A stretch of DNA of 64,000 nucleotides from Bacillota bacterium (lineage in GTDB: Bacteria; Bacillota; Clostridia; Christensenellales; Christensenellaceae): positions 1-64,000 of the forward strand of contig JAEWMJ010000045.1 of assembly GCA_023393165.1 (NCBI GenBank), read 5' to 3'. The notes beneath the pieces are model-generated. The model was not told the origin of the DNA and searched no databases. It saw nothing but the letters and a program-made list of their open reading frames with translations. A program made the position numbers and the translations under genes. Positions 8,148 through 16,762 of this stretch are shown piece after piece. Each line of letters begins with the position of its first letter. Within the stretch, counting starts at the first letter, position 1.

Positions 8148-8459
8148 ATGTCTATGAAAATAAAAAAAGGCGATCAAGTCGTCGTAATATCCGGCAAGGA
8201 AAAAGGCAAACAAGGTAAGATCCAGAGCGTCCAGCCGGAAAAAAACAGGGTAATCGTACAGGGAGTAAACATCCTGGCGAAACATCAGAAACCGAGGGGC
8301 CAGGGTAAACTGGGCGGAATCATCAAACAGGAAGGCGCCATTGACGCATCCAACGTAATGGTATTCTGCTCCAAATGCGACAAAGGCACTCGTGTTGGCT
8401 ATAAAATGGATGGAGACAAAAAAGTCCGCGTCTGCAAGAAATGCGGCGCAATCATTTAA
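8148..8459 (+). CDS. rplX: 50S ribosomal protein L24
   Basis: 103 residues. KOW motif in KIKKGDQVVVISGKEKGKQG, and a C-terminal zinc-ribbon pattern (CSKC about 20 residues before CKKC) seen in many bacterial L24 proteins. L24 starts 50S assembly. A second ATG two codons in (8154) is possible. Confidence 0.97.
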   Translation: MSMKIKKGDQVVVISGKEKGKQGKIQSVQPEKNRVIVQGVNILAKHQKPRGQGKLGGIIKQEGAIDASNVMVFCSKCDKGTRVGYKMDGDKKVRVCKKCGAII

Positions 8460-8476
8460 AGCAGGAGGGTTTTAAG

Positions 8477-9016
8477 TTGCCTAGGTTAAAAGATACGTAT
8501 AAGGCCGAGATCATTCCGGCTTTAATGCAAAAGTTCGGTTATAAAAACATCATGCAAGTTCCCAAAATGGAAAAAGTCGTGATCAACATGGGACTGGGTG
8601 AGGTAAGAGATAATGCAAAAGCACTGGACTCCGCGCTGGATGAATTGACAGTTATTTCCGGTCAGCGTCCGATTGTGACCACTGCAAAAAAATCCGTCGC
8701 TAATTTCAAGGTGCGTGAAGGCATGAAAATTGGCGCAAAAGTTACGCTGAGAGGAAACCGCATGTATGAATTTGTGGACAAAATGATCAGCGTTGCAGTG
8801 CCGCGAGTCCGTGACTTCAGAGGAATTTCACCCAAATCTTTCGACGGCCGGGGAAATTTTGCGATGGGCTTCAAGGAACAATTGGTTTTCCCTGAAGTGG
8901 ATTTCGATAAGGTAGACGCTATTCGCGGCATGGATATCATCATTGTTACAACAGCGAATACCGACGAAGAAGCCAGAGAGCTGCTTGCCCTTTTGGGTAT
9001 GCCGTTTGCAAAATAA
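8477..9016 (+). CDS. rplE: 50S ribosomal protein L5
   Basis: 179 residues from a TTG start (TTG-CCT-AGG, MPRLKDTYKAEI). The SD GGAGGG at 8464-8469 fixes this start; the open frame continues upstream into rplX but without a proper site. Contains KVVINMGLGE and FRGISPKSFDGRGNFAMG. L5 carries the 5S rRNA with L18 and touches P-site tRNA. Confidence 0.97.
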   Translation: MPRLKDTYKAEIIPALMQKFGYKNIMQVPKMEKVVINMGLGEVRDNAKALDSALDELTVISGQRPIVTTAKKSVANFKVREGMKIGAKVTLRGNRMYEFVDKMISVAVPRVRDFRGISPKSFDGRGNFAMGFKEQLVFPEVDFDKVDAIRGMDIIIVTTANTDEEARELLALLGMPFAK

Positions 9017-9026
9017 GGAGGATCCA

Positions 9027-9212
9027 ATGGCTAAGAAAAGTATGATTTTAAAGCAGCAGGGCGGAGCAAAATTTTCAACCAGGAATTACACAAGATGCCG
9101 TATTTGCGGTCGTCCTCACGCGGTTTTGAGAAAGTATGGCATTTGCCGTATTTGCTTTAGAGAACTTGCATACCGCGGCCAGATACCCGGACTCAAAAAA
9201 GCAAGTTGGTAA
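9027..9212 (+). CDS. rpsN: 30S ribosomal protein S14, zinc-binding type
   Basis: 61 residues, the short zinc-containing form. Cys24-X2-Cys27 and Cys40-X2-Cys43 bind zinc. SD AAGGAGG eight bases before the ATG at 9027. The zinc form is normal in Gram-positive bacteria; a zinc-free paralogue is often kept elsewhere for zinc starvation. Confidence 0.97.
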   Translation: MAKKSMILKQQGGAKFSTRNYTRCRICGRPHAVLRKYGICRICFRELAYRGQIPGLKKASW

Positions 9213-9230
9213 TAAAAAGGAGGAAACAAC

Positions 9231-9629
9231 ATGCCGGTTACAGATCCTGTAGCAGATATGCTCACACGCATACGCAATGCACTGGTTGCAAAGCATGAAA
9301 CGGTGGATGTGCCTGCTTCCAATATAAAGAAAGCGATAGCACAGATATTGCTGACCGAAGGCTTTATTAAGGGATGCGAATTTATTGACGACGGTGTGCA
9401 GGGCACGCTGAAAATCAAATTGAAGTACGGCCCCAATTATGAAAAAGTAATCAGGGGTTTAAAAAAGATTTCCAAGCCGGGTCTTCGGGTGTATGCAAGG
9501 CACGATCAGTTGCCCAAAGTTCTCGGAGGTCTTGGTATTGCGATAATATCCACATCCAAGGGCGTTCTGACAGACGCGCAGGCCCGCAAGGAAACTGTGG
9601 GTGGAGAGGTTATCGCTTATATCTGGTAG
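9231..9629 (+). CDS. rpsH: 30S ribosomal protein S8
   Basis: 132 residues. Standard start VTDPVADMLTRIRNA and the C-terminal GIAIISTSKGVLTDAQARKE motif. S8 organises the central domain of 16S rRNA and in E. coli represses the spc operon. Confidence 0.98.
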   Translation: MPVTDPVADMLTRIRNALVAKHETVDVPASNIKKAIAQILLTEGFIKGCEFIDDGVQGTLKIKLKYGPNYEKVIRGLKKISKPGLRVYARHDQLPKVLGGLGIAIISTSKGVLTDAQARKETVGGEVIAYIW

Positions 9630-9665
9630 GTACCAGTAAAATTTACGCGGAGGTGCAAGGTTGAT

Positions 9666-10205
9666 ATGTCCAGAATAGGAAAACTGCCCATAACGCTTCC
9701 CGCCGGTGTTACCGTAGGTATCGATCCGGATGGAGCGGTAGCGGTAAAAGGCAAATTGGGCGAGCTTAAATCAAAATTCAATAAAGAAATAACTATAAAA
9801 AATGAAGAAGGTATGGTCATTGTGGAGCGTCCTTCAGACGCTAAACAGCATCGTGCGCTGCATGGGCTTACGCGTGCTCTTCTGGCCAATATGGTTACAG
9901 GCGTAAGTGCAGGCTTTTCAAAACAGCTTGATATTGTAGGCGTTGGATACAGAGCGCAGCTTGCGGGCAAAAAACTCACTTTGGGTCTTGGATATTCTCA
10001 TCCTGTCGACATCGAAGCGCCCGAGGGCATCTCTTTTGAAGTGCCCAATCCGACGACGATTATCGTAAAGGGCATCGACAAGCAGCATGTAGGCCAGGTT
10101 GCGGCGAACATCCGCTCCAAGAGACCGCCCGAACCATATAAAGGCAAGGGTATCAGATACCATGACGAAGTTGTACGGCGTAAAGTCGGCAAGACCGGAA
10201 TGTAA
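9666..10205 (+). CDS. rplF: 50S ribosomal protein L6
   Basis: 179 residues. MSRIGKLPITLPAGVTV at the N-terminus and the PEPYKGKGIRY signature near the C-terminus. L6 sits near the factor-binding site. SD GGAGG upstream of the ATG at 9666. Confidence 0.98.
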   Translation: MSRIGKLPITLPAGVTVGIDPDGAVAVKGKLGELKSKFNKEITIKNEEGMVIVERPSDAKQHRALHGLTRALLANMVTGVSAGFSKQLDIVGVGYRAQLAGKKLTLGLGYSHPVDIEAPEGISFEVPNPTTIIVKGIDKQHVGQVAANIRSKRPPEPYKGKGIRYHDEVVRRKVGKTGM

Positions 10206-10219
10206 GGGGGGTGACCGGT

Positions 10220-10588
10220 TTGATTACAAAAAGCGATAAAAATGTATTACGCAAAAAACGCCATCAAAGGATCAGAAACAAGATCAGCGGTACGCCCGAA
10301 TGCCCGAGAATGAATGTTTTCAGAAGTCTGAATCATATATATGTTCAGTTTATCGATGATATAAACGGCGTAACCTTAGCCAGTTCTTCTACATTGGATG
10401 CCGACCTGAAAAAACAGGTTGAAGGCAAAGCCAAAAAGGAAGCTGCAAAAATGGTTGGCGAAGCCGCTGCTAAAAAAGCAATGGCCAAGGGTATCGAGGA
10501 AGTGGTTTTTGACCGCGGCGGATATCTGTACACTGGCAGGGTCGCGCAGGTTGCCGATGGCGCACGCGCTGCCGGCCTGAAGTTTTGA
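10220..10588 (+). CDS. rplR: 50S ribosomal protein L18
   Basis: 122 residues from a TTG start (MITKSDKNVLRKKRHQRIR). The SD AAGGGGG at 10204-10210 is nine bases away; the in-frame GTG at 10211 abuts the SD and is unlikely. L18 brings 5S rRNA to the 50S subunit with L5. Confidence 0.95.
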   Translation: MITKSDKNVLRKKRHQRIRNKISGTPECPRMNVFRSLNHIYVQFIDDINGVTLASSSTLDADLKKQVEGKAKKEAAKMVGEAAAKKAMAKGIEEVVFDRGGYLYTGRVAQVADGARAAGLKF

Positions 10589-10606
10589 TGAAGGGGGTAC
10601 ACTGGA

Positions 10607-11104
10607 TTGCAACAGATCGATGCAGGTACTATTGATTTAAAAGAAAAATTAGTTGCTATAAACCGTGTGGCGAAAGTCGTCAAGGGCGGACGTAATTTCC
10701 GCTTTTCCGCTCTGGTTGTGGTTGGCGATGAAAACGGCCACGTAGGAGCCGGAATGGGGAAGGCTGCGGAAATACCGGAAGCCATCCGTAAAGCGGTTCA
10801 AAACGCAAAGAAGAACATGATCACGGTATCCCAGCGTGGAACAACCATACCCCACCAGGTAATCGGCAGATTCGGCCGCGGCAAGGTTCTTTTGATGCCA
10901 GCTGCCGAAGGTACCGGCGTTCTGGCGGGAGGTCCTGCCCGTGCGGTGCTCGAATTGGCCGGTATCAAGGATATCCGGACAAAATCGCAGGGATCCAATA
11001 ACCCGATCAATTGTGTTAAAGCTACAATCGAGGGTCTCCGTGAACTTCGGACTGCGGAACAAATCGCCCGTCTGCGCGGCATAAGCGCCGATGGACTGCA
11101 TTAA
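10607..11104 (+). CDS. rpsE: 30S ribosomal protein S5
   Basis: 165 residues from a TTG start with SD AAGGGGG at 10591-10597. Double-stranded RNA-binding N-domain (LVAINRVAKVVKGGRNF) and the GTGVLAGGPARAVLELAGI motif. S5 controls decoding accuracy and mRNA unwinding. Confidence 0.97.
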   Translation: MQQIDAGTIDLKEKLVAINRVAKVVKGGRNFRFSALVVVGDENGHVGAGMGKAAEIPEAIRKAVQNAKKNMITVSQRGTTIPHQVIGRFGRGKVLLMPAAEGTGVLAGGPARAVLELAGIKDIRTKSQGSNNPINCVKATIEGLRELRTAEQIARLRGISADGLH

Positions 11105-11114
11105 GGAGAAAGCG

Positions 11115-11294
11115 ATGAATATAAAGGTGAAACTGGTTAAAAGCGCCATTGGGTGTCCAAAGGATCAGAAAGATACCGTTCGTGCGCTTGGATTGAAGAA
11201 ACTGAACAGTGAAGTAATAAAAGAAGACACCGAGCCGATCAAGGGAATGATCTTTAAAGTGAAGCACCTTGTGTCGGTGGAGGAAGTGAAATAA
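11115..11294 (+). CDS. rpmD: 50S ribosomal protein L30
   Basis: 59 residues, the normal size. The ATG at 11115 (MNIKVKLVKSAIG) follows AAGGAG; the six upstream in-frame codons belong to the rpsE end. Contains the KDTVRALGLKKLNS core. Confidence 0.96.
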   Translation: MNIKVKLVKSAIGCPKDQKDTVRALGLKKLNSEVIKEDTEPIKGMIFKVKHLVSVEEVK

Positions 11295-11307
11295 GGAGGT
11301 AGCCTAC

Positions 11308-11748
11308 ATGAAGCTGCATGAATTGAGTCCTGCTTACGGAGCCAAAAAGTCTCCTAAAAGGATAGGCAGAGGCTGCGGATCCGGATTGGGAAAGACATCG
11401 GGAAAAGGCCATAAAGGCCAGAAAGCCAGAAGCGGCGGAGGTGTCCGTCCCGGATTTGAAGGCGGCCAAATGCCGCTGACGCGCAGACTGCCCAAAAGAG
11501 GATTTACAAATATTTTTGCGAAGGTTTATTCAACCGTTAATTTAGCAGATTTGGAATGCTTTGAAGATGGTACGGTAATAGATGCCGCACTCTTGAAAGA
11601 AAAAAGAATCATACGTAAATTAAACGACGGACTGAAGGTTCTTGGAAATGGAACCATCACAAAGAAGCTAACCGTAAAAGCAGACAAATTCACGAAATCT
11701 GCTGAGCAAAAAATTGTTGCTGCAGGTGGAAACGCTGAGGTGGTATAA
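11308..11748 (+). CDS. rplO: 50S ribosomal protein L15
   Basis: 146 residues. MKLHELSPAYGAKKSPKRIGRG and the Gly/Arg-rich GHKGQKARSGGGVRPGFEGGQ stretch in pieces are typical. A late-assembly protein deep in the 50S subunit. Its stop overlaps the secY start by one base (TAATG), coupling the ribosomal and secretion genes. Confidence 0.97.
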   Translation: MKLHELSPAYGAKKSPKRIGRGCGSGLGKTSGKGHKGQKARSGGGVRPGFEGGQMPLTRRLPKRGFTNIFAKVYSTVNLADLECFEDGTVIDAALLKEKRIIRKLNDGLKVLGNGTITKKLTVKADKFTKSAEQKIVAAGGNAEVV

Positions 11749-13013
11749 TGTTTAAAACATTAGCAAATGCCTGGAAACTTCCAGATATCAGGAACAAAAT
11801 ACTTTTTACACTAATAATGCTTCTAGTATACAGGATCGGCGCTTTTGTGCCGGTTCCGGGCATAAATGTTGATTATGTTGCTCAGCAGGTGGCGGATAAA
11901 CAGATCCTTGGATTTCTGAATCTGCTTTCAGGCGGAGCTCTTGGAAACTTAACCATATTCGCGCTTGGAATTGTTCCGTACGTGAACGCTTCCATTATAA
12001 TGAATCTTTTAACAGTTGCCATTCCCTCTCTTGAAAGAATGGCAAAGGAAGGCGAAGACGGACGTAAAAAAATAGCCTCCATCACAAGATACTTAGGCGT
12101 TGTCCTCGGTTTGATCCAGGCCATGGGCATTATATTTGGCCTTGGGCCGCAAGCCGTTCAGGATGCCAGCTGGTTCAACTATTTAACGGTTATCGTGTGC
12201 CTCACTTCGGGTACCGCGCTCATCATGTGGATAGGCGAGCGGATAACCGACAAAGGGATTGGCAACGGCATATCCTTGTTGATCTTTATCAGCATAGTAT
12301 CCAGGTTTCCGTCGCTTGTGCTGTCCATGTTCTCCAGCGTCGGATCGGGCACCATGAATTTCTGGGTGTTAGTATTTACGGCATTGGCTGCGCTCGCAAT
12401 TATTGTCGGCATTACGTTTGTAGACCTAGGCGAACGGCGGATACCGGTGCAATATGCAAAGCGCGTGGTTGGCCGGAAAATATACGGCGGACAGTCCACA
12501 CATATTCCGATGAAGGTGAACCAATCCGGCGTTATGCCGCTGATTTTTGCCATCACAATTATGCAGTTCCCTGCCATGATCGCACAGTTCTTCCAGACCA
12601 GCAACAGCGAATTTTATATCTGGTATGAGACGTATCTTGGAAACGGAACAATTGCATACAATATCATATATTTCCTGCTGATATTATTCTTTACGTATTT
12701 TTACTCCCAGATCGCATTCAATCCGATCGATGTGTCCAAGAATATTCAGCAGAACGGCGGGTTTATACCGGGAATACGTCCCGGGAAATCAACGTCGGAT
12801 TATCTGGCGAAAACTCTTTCCCGCATAACATTCTTTGGTGCGATTTTCCTGGCAGCCCTGGCTGTAGTGCCCCAGTTCTTCACGAACTTTACGGGTGTAA
12901 CAGGCATATTCGGCGCTACAAGCCTTTTAATTATGGTAAGCGTTGCGCTGGAGACCACCAGACAGCTGGAAGCGCAGCTGATGATGCGCCATTACAAGGG
13001 ATTTCTTGGATAA
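11748..13013 (+). CDS. secY: Protein translocase subunit SecY
   Basis: 421 residues, a polytopic membrane protein with ten predicted helices. Signature blocks: the N-terminal amphipathic KLPDIRNKILFTLIMLLVYRIGAFVPVPGI in pieces, the plug region after it, the cytoplasmic loop ERRIPVQYAKRVVG and the FNPIDVSKNIQQNGGFIPGIRPG block. SecY forms the membrane channel with SecE and SecG for protein export and membrane insertion. Its place after rplO and before adk is the usual Gram-positive order. Confidence 0.98.
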   Translation: MFKTLANAWKLPDIRNKILFTLIMLLVYRIGAFVPVPGINVDYVAQQVADKQILGFLNLLSGGALGNLTIFALGIVPYVNASIIMNLLTVAIPSLERMAKEGEDGRKKIASITRYLGVVLGLIQAMGIIFGLGPQAVQDASWFNYLTVIVCLTSGTALIMWIGERITDKGIGNGISLLIFISIVSRFPSLVLSMFSSVGSGTMNFWVLVFTALAALAIIVGITFVDLGERRIPVQYAKRVVGRKIYGGQSTHIPMKVNQSGVMPLIFAITIMQFPAMIAQFFQTSNSEFYIWYETYLGNGTIAYNIIYFLLILFFTYFYSQIAFNPIDVSKNIQQNGGFIPGIRPGKSTSDYLAKTLSRITFFGAIFLAALAVVPQFFTNFTGVTGIFGATSLLIMVSVALETTRQLEAQLMMRHYKGFLG

Positions 13014-13028
13014 AGGAGGAAAAAAACC

Positions 13029-13652
13029 ATGAATATTATTTTATTGGGACCTCCGGGAGCCGGAAAGGGCACAATGGCAGAGCGTGTGCGGGATAAATTC
13101 CATCTTGCGCATATTTCAACCGGCGACATACTGCGCGCGGAAATCAAAGCCGGAAGCGAACTTGGAAATCTGGCAAAAGGATTTATTGATAAGGGAGCCC
13201 TTGTTCCGGACGATGTGATCATTTCGATGATGAAAAAAAGATTTTCGGAAGATGACGCTCAAAAGGGCGTTTTGCTGGACGGCTTTCCAAGGACGGTCGC
13301 GCAGGCGCAGGCTTTGGAAACCATTGCGAAAATTGATGCATGCATCACTTTGGATGCAAGCGAAGAAATGATTGTAGACAGAATCTCCTCCAGACGGATA
13401 TGCAAAGAATGCGGCACGGTACACAGCGTCAAGTCATGGCCTCATGCCACTTGCAGCAAATGTGATTCCGAACTTTATATCCGCCCTGATGATAAAGAAG
13501 AAACCGTCCGGCAGCGGTTTTCGGTATACCAGAGCCAAACGGAACCATTGATTGACTATTACGAAAAGAAAGGCCTGGTCCACCATATAGACGCGTCGCT
13601 GCCTATTGACGAGGAAGCAAACCAGATCATTCGAATATTAGAAAGCCTGTGA
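13029..13652 (+). CDS. adk: Adenylate kinase, zinc-binding type
   Basis: 207 residues. Catalyses ATP + AMP = 2 ADP. P-loop GPPGAGKGT at residues 7-15, DGFPRT in the core, and a LID domain holding a structural zinc by Cys125-X2-Cys128 and Cys142-X2-Cys145, the Gram-positive form. Starts 15 bases after secY with SD AAAGGAGG. Confidence 0.97.
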   Translation: MNIILLGPPGAGKGTMAERVRDKFHLAHISTGDILRAEIKAGSELGNLAKGFIDKGALVPDDVIISMMKKRFSEDDAQKGVLLDGFPRTVAQAQALETIAKIDACITLDASEEMIVDRISSRRICKECGTVHSVKSWPHATCSKCDSELYIRPDDKEETVRQRFSVYQSQTEPLIDYYEKKGLVHHIDASLPIDEEANQIIRILESL

Positions 13653-13657
13653 TATGA

Positions 13658-14404
13658 ATGGTTGAAATTAAAACGCATGCCGAGATAGAGCGGATGCGGG
13701 AGAGCGGAATTGTCTGCGCAGAATGTATGGCAGAAGTGCTTACGGCCGCGAAACCCGGAATAACAACAAAAGAACTTGACACAATTGCTGAAAAGAAGAT
13801 CCGGAAAGCGGGAGGAGAACCCTCCTTTAAAAACTACAGGGGTTTTCCGGCCAGCATATGTACATCCGTGAACAGCGAAGTTGTCCACGGGATTCCAGGA
13901 AACAAAGTGCTGGAGGATGGAGATATCCTGAGCATTGACTTGGGCGTAAAGCTCCGGGGTTATCATTCGGACATGGCCAGGACGGTGCCTATCGGCAAAA
14001 TAACGGCAGACGCTAAAAAATTGATCGAAGTAACCGAAAAAAGCTTTTTTGCCGGGATAGAAAATGCAAAAAATGGGAATCGTTTGAATGATATATCTCA
14101 GTCCATCGAATTTACCGTAAGGGCGTCGGGATTCTCTGTCGTAAGGGATCTTGTGGGTCACGGAATTGGAAGGGATCTGCATGAGCAGCCGGATATTCCG
14201 AACTTTTCAACTGCAAGGCGGGGTCCTGTGCTTAAAAACGGCATGGTACTGGCGATAGAACCCATGGTTAATATAGGCGCTTCAAACGTAATCTGGCTGG
14301 ATGACGGCTGGACAGTAAAAACAGCCGATAATACCTTGTCGGCACACTATGAAAACACGATCGCAATTACAGATGACGGGCCTTATATACTGACTATGGT
14401 TTAG
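13658..14404 (+). CDS. map: Methionine aminopeptidase, type I
   Basis: 248 residues. Removes the initiator Met from nascent proteins. The five metal ligands are visible: Asp94 (SIDLG), Asp105 (HSDMA), His168 (GHGIG), Glu201 (IEPMV) and Glu232. No N-terminal extension. The start follows the adk stop by five bases; a second ATG at 13654 is out of frame. Confidence 0.97.
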   Translation: MVEIKTHAEIERMRESGIVCAECMAEVLTAAKPGITTKELDTIAEKKIRKAGGEPSFKNYRGFPASICTSVNSEVVHGIPGNKVLEDGDILSIDLGVKLRGYHSDMARTVPIGKITADAKKLIEVTEKSFFAGIENAKNGNRLNDISQSIEFTVRASGFSVVRDLVGHGIGRDLHEQPDIPNFSTARRGPVLKNGMVLAIEPMVNIGASNVIWLDDGWTVKTADNTLSAHYENTIAITDDGPYILTMV

Positions 14405-14417
14405 GAGGTAAGGCACG

Positions 14418-14702
14418 ATGGCAAATACGTTAAAGCTTGGCAGCGTGGTGATCTCAACGGCCGGAAGGGACAGCGGACGAACATTTCTGGTTGTCGGCAT
14501 CCCCGATGAAAGTTATGTGTATATTGCGGACGGAAACTTAAGGCGTCTTGCCAAACCCAAAAAGAAAAAGTTAAAGCATGTTGCTTTAACCCCACATGTG
14601 CTGGGTGGCATAGGTGATAAATTAAAAGAAGGGAAAAAGGTATTTGATGCCGAGATAAGAAGTGCGCTCTTGAATTTGAAAGAAGCGAGCAGGGGAAATT
14701 AG
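14418..14702 (+). CDS. KOW domain RNA-binding protein, L14e-like
   Basis: 94 residues. An N-terminal KOW-like beta fold (KLGSVVISTAGRDSGRTFLVVG) is followed by a basic stretch (AKPKKKKLKHVALTPHVL). Such a gene between map and infA is a common feature of Clostridia, and the fold matches ribosomal L14e-type proteins of archaea. Its binding partner is not established, so ribosome association is an inference. SD AGGAGG 14 bases upstream. Confidence 0.85.
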   Translation: MANTLKLGSVVISTAGRDSGRTFLVVGIPDESYVYIADGNLRRLAKPKKKKLKHVALTPHVLGGIGDKLKEGKKVFDAEIRSALLNLKEASRGN

Positions 14703-14717
14703 AAGGAGGAGTCGGTT

Positions 14718-14939
14718 TTGTCAAAAAGCGATGTAATTGAAGTGGAAGGCACTGTCACAGATACTTATCCAAATGCAACGTTTGAAGTTGAACTGGAAAA
14801 CGGGCATAAGATACTTGCTCATATTTCAGGGAAGCTGAGAATGAACTACATCAGAATATTGCCGGGAGATAAAGTGACCGTAGAGCTTTCACCTTACGAT
14901 CTGACAAAAGGCAGAATCACTTGGCGGGGTAAAAATTAG
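14718..14939 (+). CDS. infA: Translation initiation factor IF-1
   Basis: 73 residues from a TTG start (MSKSDVIEVEGTV) with SD AAGGAGGAG at 14702-14710. OB fold with the ATFEVELENGHKILAHISGKLRMNYIRILPGD signature in pieces. IF-1 blocks the 30S A site during initiation. Confidence 0.97.
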   Translation: MSKSDVIEVEGTVTDTYPNATFEVELENGHKILAHISGKLRMNYIRILPGDKVTVELSPYDLTKGRITWRGKN

Positions 14940-15003
14940 TTGATTTTATAGCCCGTTTCCATTAAAATAGATGGGTACGCGAAAAAAAGGAGGACCAAAA
15001 GCA

Positions 15004-15117
15004 ATGAAAGTTAGGCCATCGGTTAAACCAATTTGCGAGAAATGCAAGATCATTAGAAGAAAAGGCAAGGTTATGGTGATCTGCCAAAACACAAAGCACA
15101 AGCAAAAGCAGGGCTAA
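15004..15117 (+). CDS. rpmJ: 50S ribosomal protein L36, zinc type
   Basis: 37 residues, the exact family length. Starts MKVRPSVKPICEKCK and has the zinc ligands Cys11, Cys14, Cys27 and His32. SD AAGGAGG at 14987-14993. It is the smallest ribosomal protein gene in the cluster. Confidence 0.96.
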   Translation: MKVRPSVKPICEKCKIIRRKGKVMVICQNTKHKQKQG

Positions 15118-15308
15118 CAATTCTGAATGTACGGCGCGGAGCGGCTGTACGGTTTCTTTCTTGACCAAATTATTTTGGGAAGCAAAATACCGTATTTCCG
15201 CGTTTTATAGTACATCGAATGTATATATAGATTGGATATACGATTAAAACTGCATCCCGGACCTCTAATTATGAGTCCGGCAATATTATCGGAGGTGGAG
15301 AGTAAAAT
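15118..15308 (+). promoter_or_regulatory. rpmJ-rpsM spacer with possible promoter and leader hairpin
   Basis: 191 bases without a gene, in an otherwise tightly packed operon. A weak stem GTACGGC / GGCTGTAC near 15129-15150 followed by T-rich sequence could attenuate transcription. TTGACC (15161-15166) with CAAAAT (15183-15188, 16-base spacer) is a possible promoter for the alpha segment. A clear hairpin CCGGAC (15257-15262) / GTCCGG (15275-15280) lies just before the rpsM SD and could serve translational control; S4 performs this role in other bacteria. Confidence 0.4.
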
Positions 15309-15677
15309 ATGGCACGTATCGCTGGTGTAGATTTGCCCAGAGAAAAGCGAGTTGAAATAGGCCTCACCTATATTTACGGCGTAGGCTTAAGTGTTTCTCA
15401 GAAGATTCTGTCAGAGACCGGTATAGACCCCGACATTCGCGTAAAGGATTTATCCGAGACCGATGTGAATAAACTGAGGGAATATATCGATAAAAATTTA
15501 AAAGTAGAAGGCGATCTTCGGCGTGAGGTTTCTCTGAATATCAAACGTCTGATGGAGATCGGTTGTTATAGAGGGATCCGTCACAGACGTGGTCTGCCTG
15601 TGCGCGGCCAAAGCACCAAACAAAACGCGCGTACGCGCAAGGGCCCGAAACGTACCGTTGCGGGCAAAAAGAAGTAA
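15309..15677 (+). CDS. rpsM: 30S ribosomal protein S13
   Basis: 122 residues. MARIAGVDLPREKRVEIGLTYIYG and the basic C-terminal RGLPVRGQSTKQNARTRKG block. S13 bridges to the 50S subunit and touches P-site tRNA. SD GGAGGTGGAG before the ATG. First gene of the alpha segment. Confidence 0.98.
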   Translation: MARIAGVDLPREKRVEIGLTYIYGVGLSVSQKILSETGIDPDIRVKDLSETDVNKLREYIDKNLKVEGDLRREVSLNIKRLMEIGCYRGIRHRRGLPVRGQSTKQNARTRKGPKRTVAGKKK

Positions 15678-15692
15678 GGAGGGAAATGTATA

Positions 15693-16091
15693 ATGGCAGC
15701 ACCTAAAGTAAAAAAGACGTCCAGAAAACGCAGAGAAAAGAAAAATATTGAAAAAGGCCAGGCGCATATCCGTTCTTCTTTCAACAACACTTTGGTTACA
15801 ATGACAGATATGCAGGGCAACGCGCTTTCACAGGCTTCAAGCGGAGGCATGGGTTTCCGCGGCTCCAGAAAAAGCACGCCGTACGCGGCGCAGGTGGCGG
15901 CAGAAACTGCTGCCCGGGCGGCTATGGAGCATGGGCTTAAGACTGTGGAAGTATTTGTAAAGGGACCCGGTTCGGGCAGAGAAGCGGCAATAAGGGCTTT
16001 GCAGGTTGCGGGGCTGGATGTAAGCCTGATTAAGGATGTTACGCCCATACCGCACAACGGCTGCCGTCCGCCCAAACGCAGAAGGGTATAA
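15693..16091 (+). CDS. rpsK: 30S ribosomal protein S11
   Basis: 132 residues. Contains KGQAHIRSSFNNTLVTMTD and the C-terminal DVTPIPHNGCRPPKRRRV signature. S11 lies on the 30S platform near the mRNA exit. Confidence 0.98.
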   Translation: MAAPKVKKTSRKRREKKNIEKGQAHIRSSFNNTLVTMTDMQGNALSQASSGGMGFRGSRKSTPYAAQVAAETAARAAMEHGLKTVEVFVKGPGSGREAAIRALQVAGLDVSLIKDVTPIPHNGCRPPKRRRV

Positions 16092-16105
16092 GGAGGTAAA
16101 GCAAG

Positions 16106-16729
16106 ATGGCTAGATATACAGATTCAGTGTGCCGCTTATGCCGCAGAGAAGGAGCAAAACTCTTTTTAAAGGGAGACCGTTGCTATTCGGCAAAATGCGC
16201 GGTTACCAAAAGGCAGGCTCCTCCTGGACAGCATGGCCAGTCGAGACGTAAAATGTCCGAATATGGCACACAATTGAGAGAAAAACAGAAGGTAAAAAGA
16301 GCTTACGGCGTACTGGAAACGCAGTTCAGAAAATATTTTGAAATGGCTGAAAAGATGAAGGGTATAACGGGTGAAAATTTGCTTTCGCTGCTGGAACGCA
16401 GACTTGACAACGCCTGTTACCGTTTGGGCATTGGCGATTCCCGCGCGCAGGCAAGGCAATTGGTTACGCACGGTCATGTACTGATCGACGGCAAAAAAGT
16501 GGATATTCCTTCTTATATCGTAAAAGAAGGCCAGGTAATCACCATTGACGAACGCAGCGCGGCGAAGGAATACTTCAAAACCTTGAAGGAAGCCGGAGAA
16601 AAAACCATGCCGAAATGGCTGGAGTTCGATCTGTCAACGCTTACAGGTAAGGTTCTTGCACTTCCTGATAGAGAAGATATAGACCTGACGATAGAAGAAC
16701 ACTTGATCGTAGAGCTCTATTCTAAGTAA
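16106..16729 (+). CDS. rpsD: 30S ribosomal protein S4, cysteine (zinc) type
   Basis: 207 residues. The N-terminus has the Cys9-X2-Cys12-X13-Cys26 and Cys31 pattern of zinc-binding S4. The S4 RNA-binding domain LLSLLERRLDNACYRLG starts near residue 93. S4 starts assembly of the 16S 5' domain, influences accuracy and often represses its own operon. Confidence 0.98.
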   Translation: MARYTDSVCRLCRREGAKLFLKGDRCYSAKCAVTKRQAPPGQHGQSRRKMSEYGTQLREKQKVKRAYGVLETQFRKYFEMAEKMKGITGENLLSLLERRLDNACYRLGIGDSRAQARQLVTHGHVLIDGKKVDIPSYIVKEGQVITIDERSAAKEYFKTLKEAGEKTMPKWLEFDLSTLTGKVLALPDREDIDLTIEEHLIVELYSK

Positions 16730-16762
16730 GCATAGAAAATGCGTCCCTAAGGAGGGTGAAAA

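Noticed and set aside
12197..12628. 143-codon frame on the + strand within secY
   Set aside because: Shadow of secY; no SD and a His/Arg-rich composition unlike a real protein.
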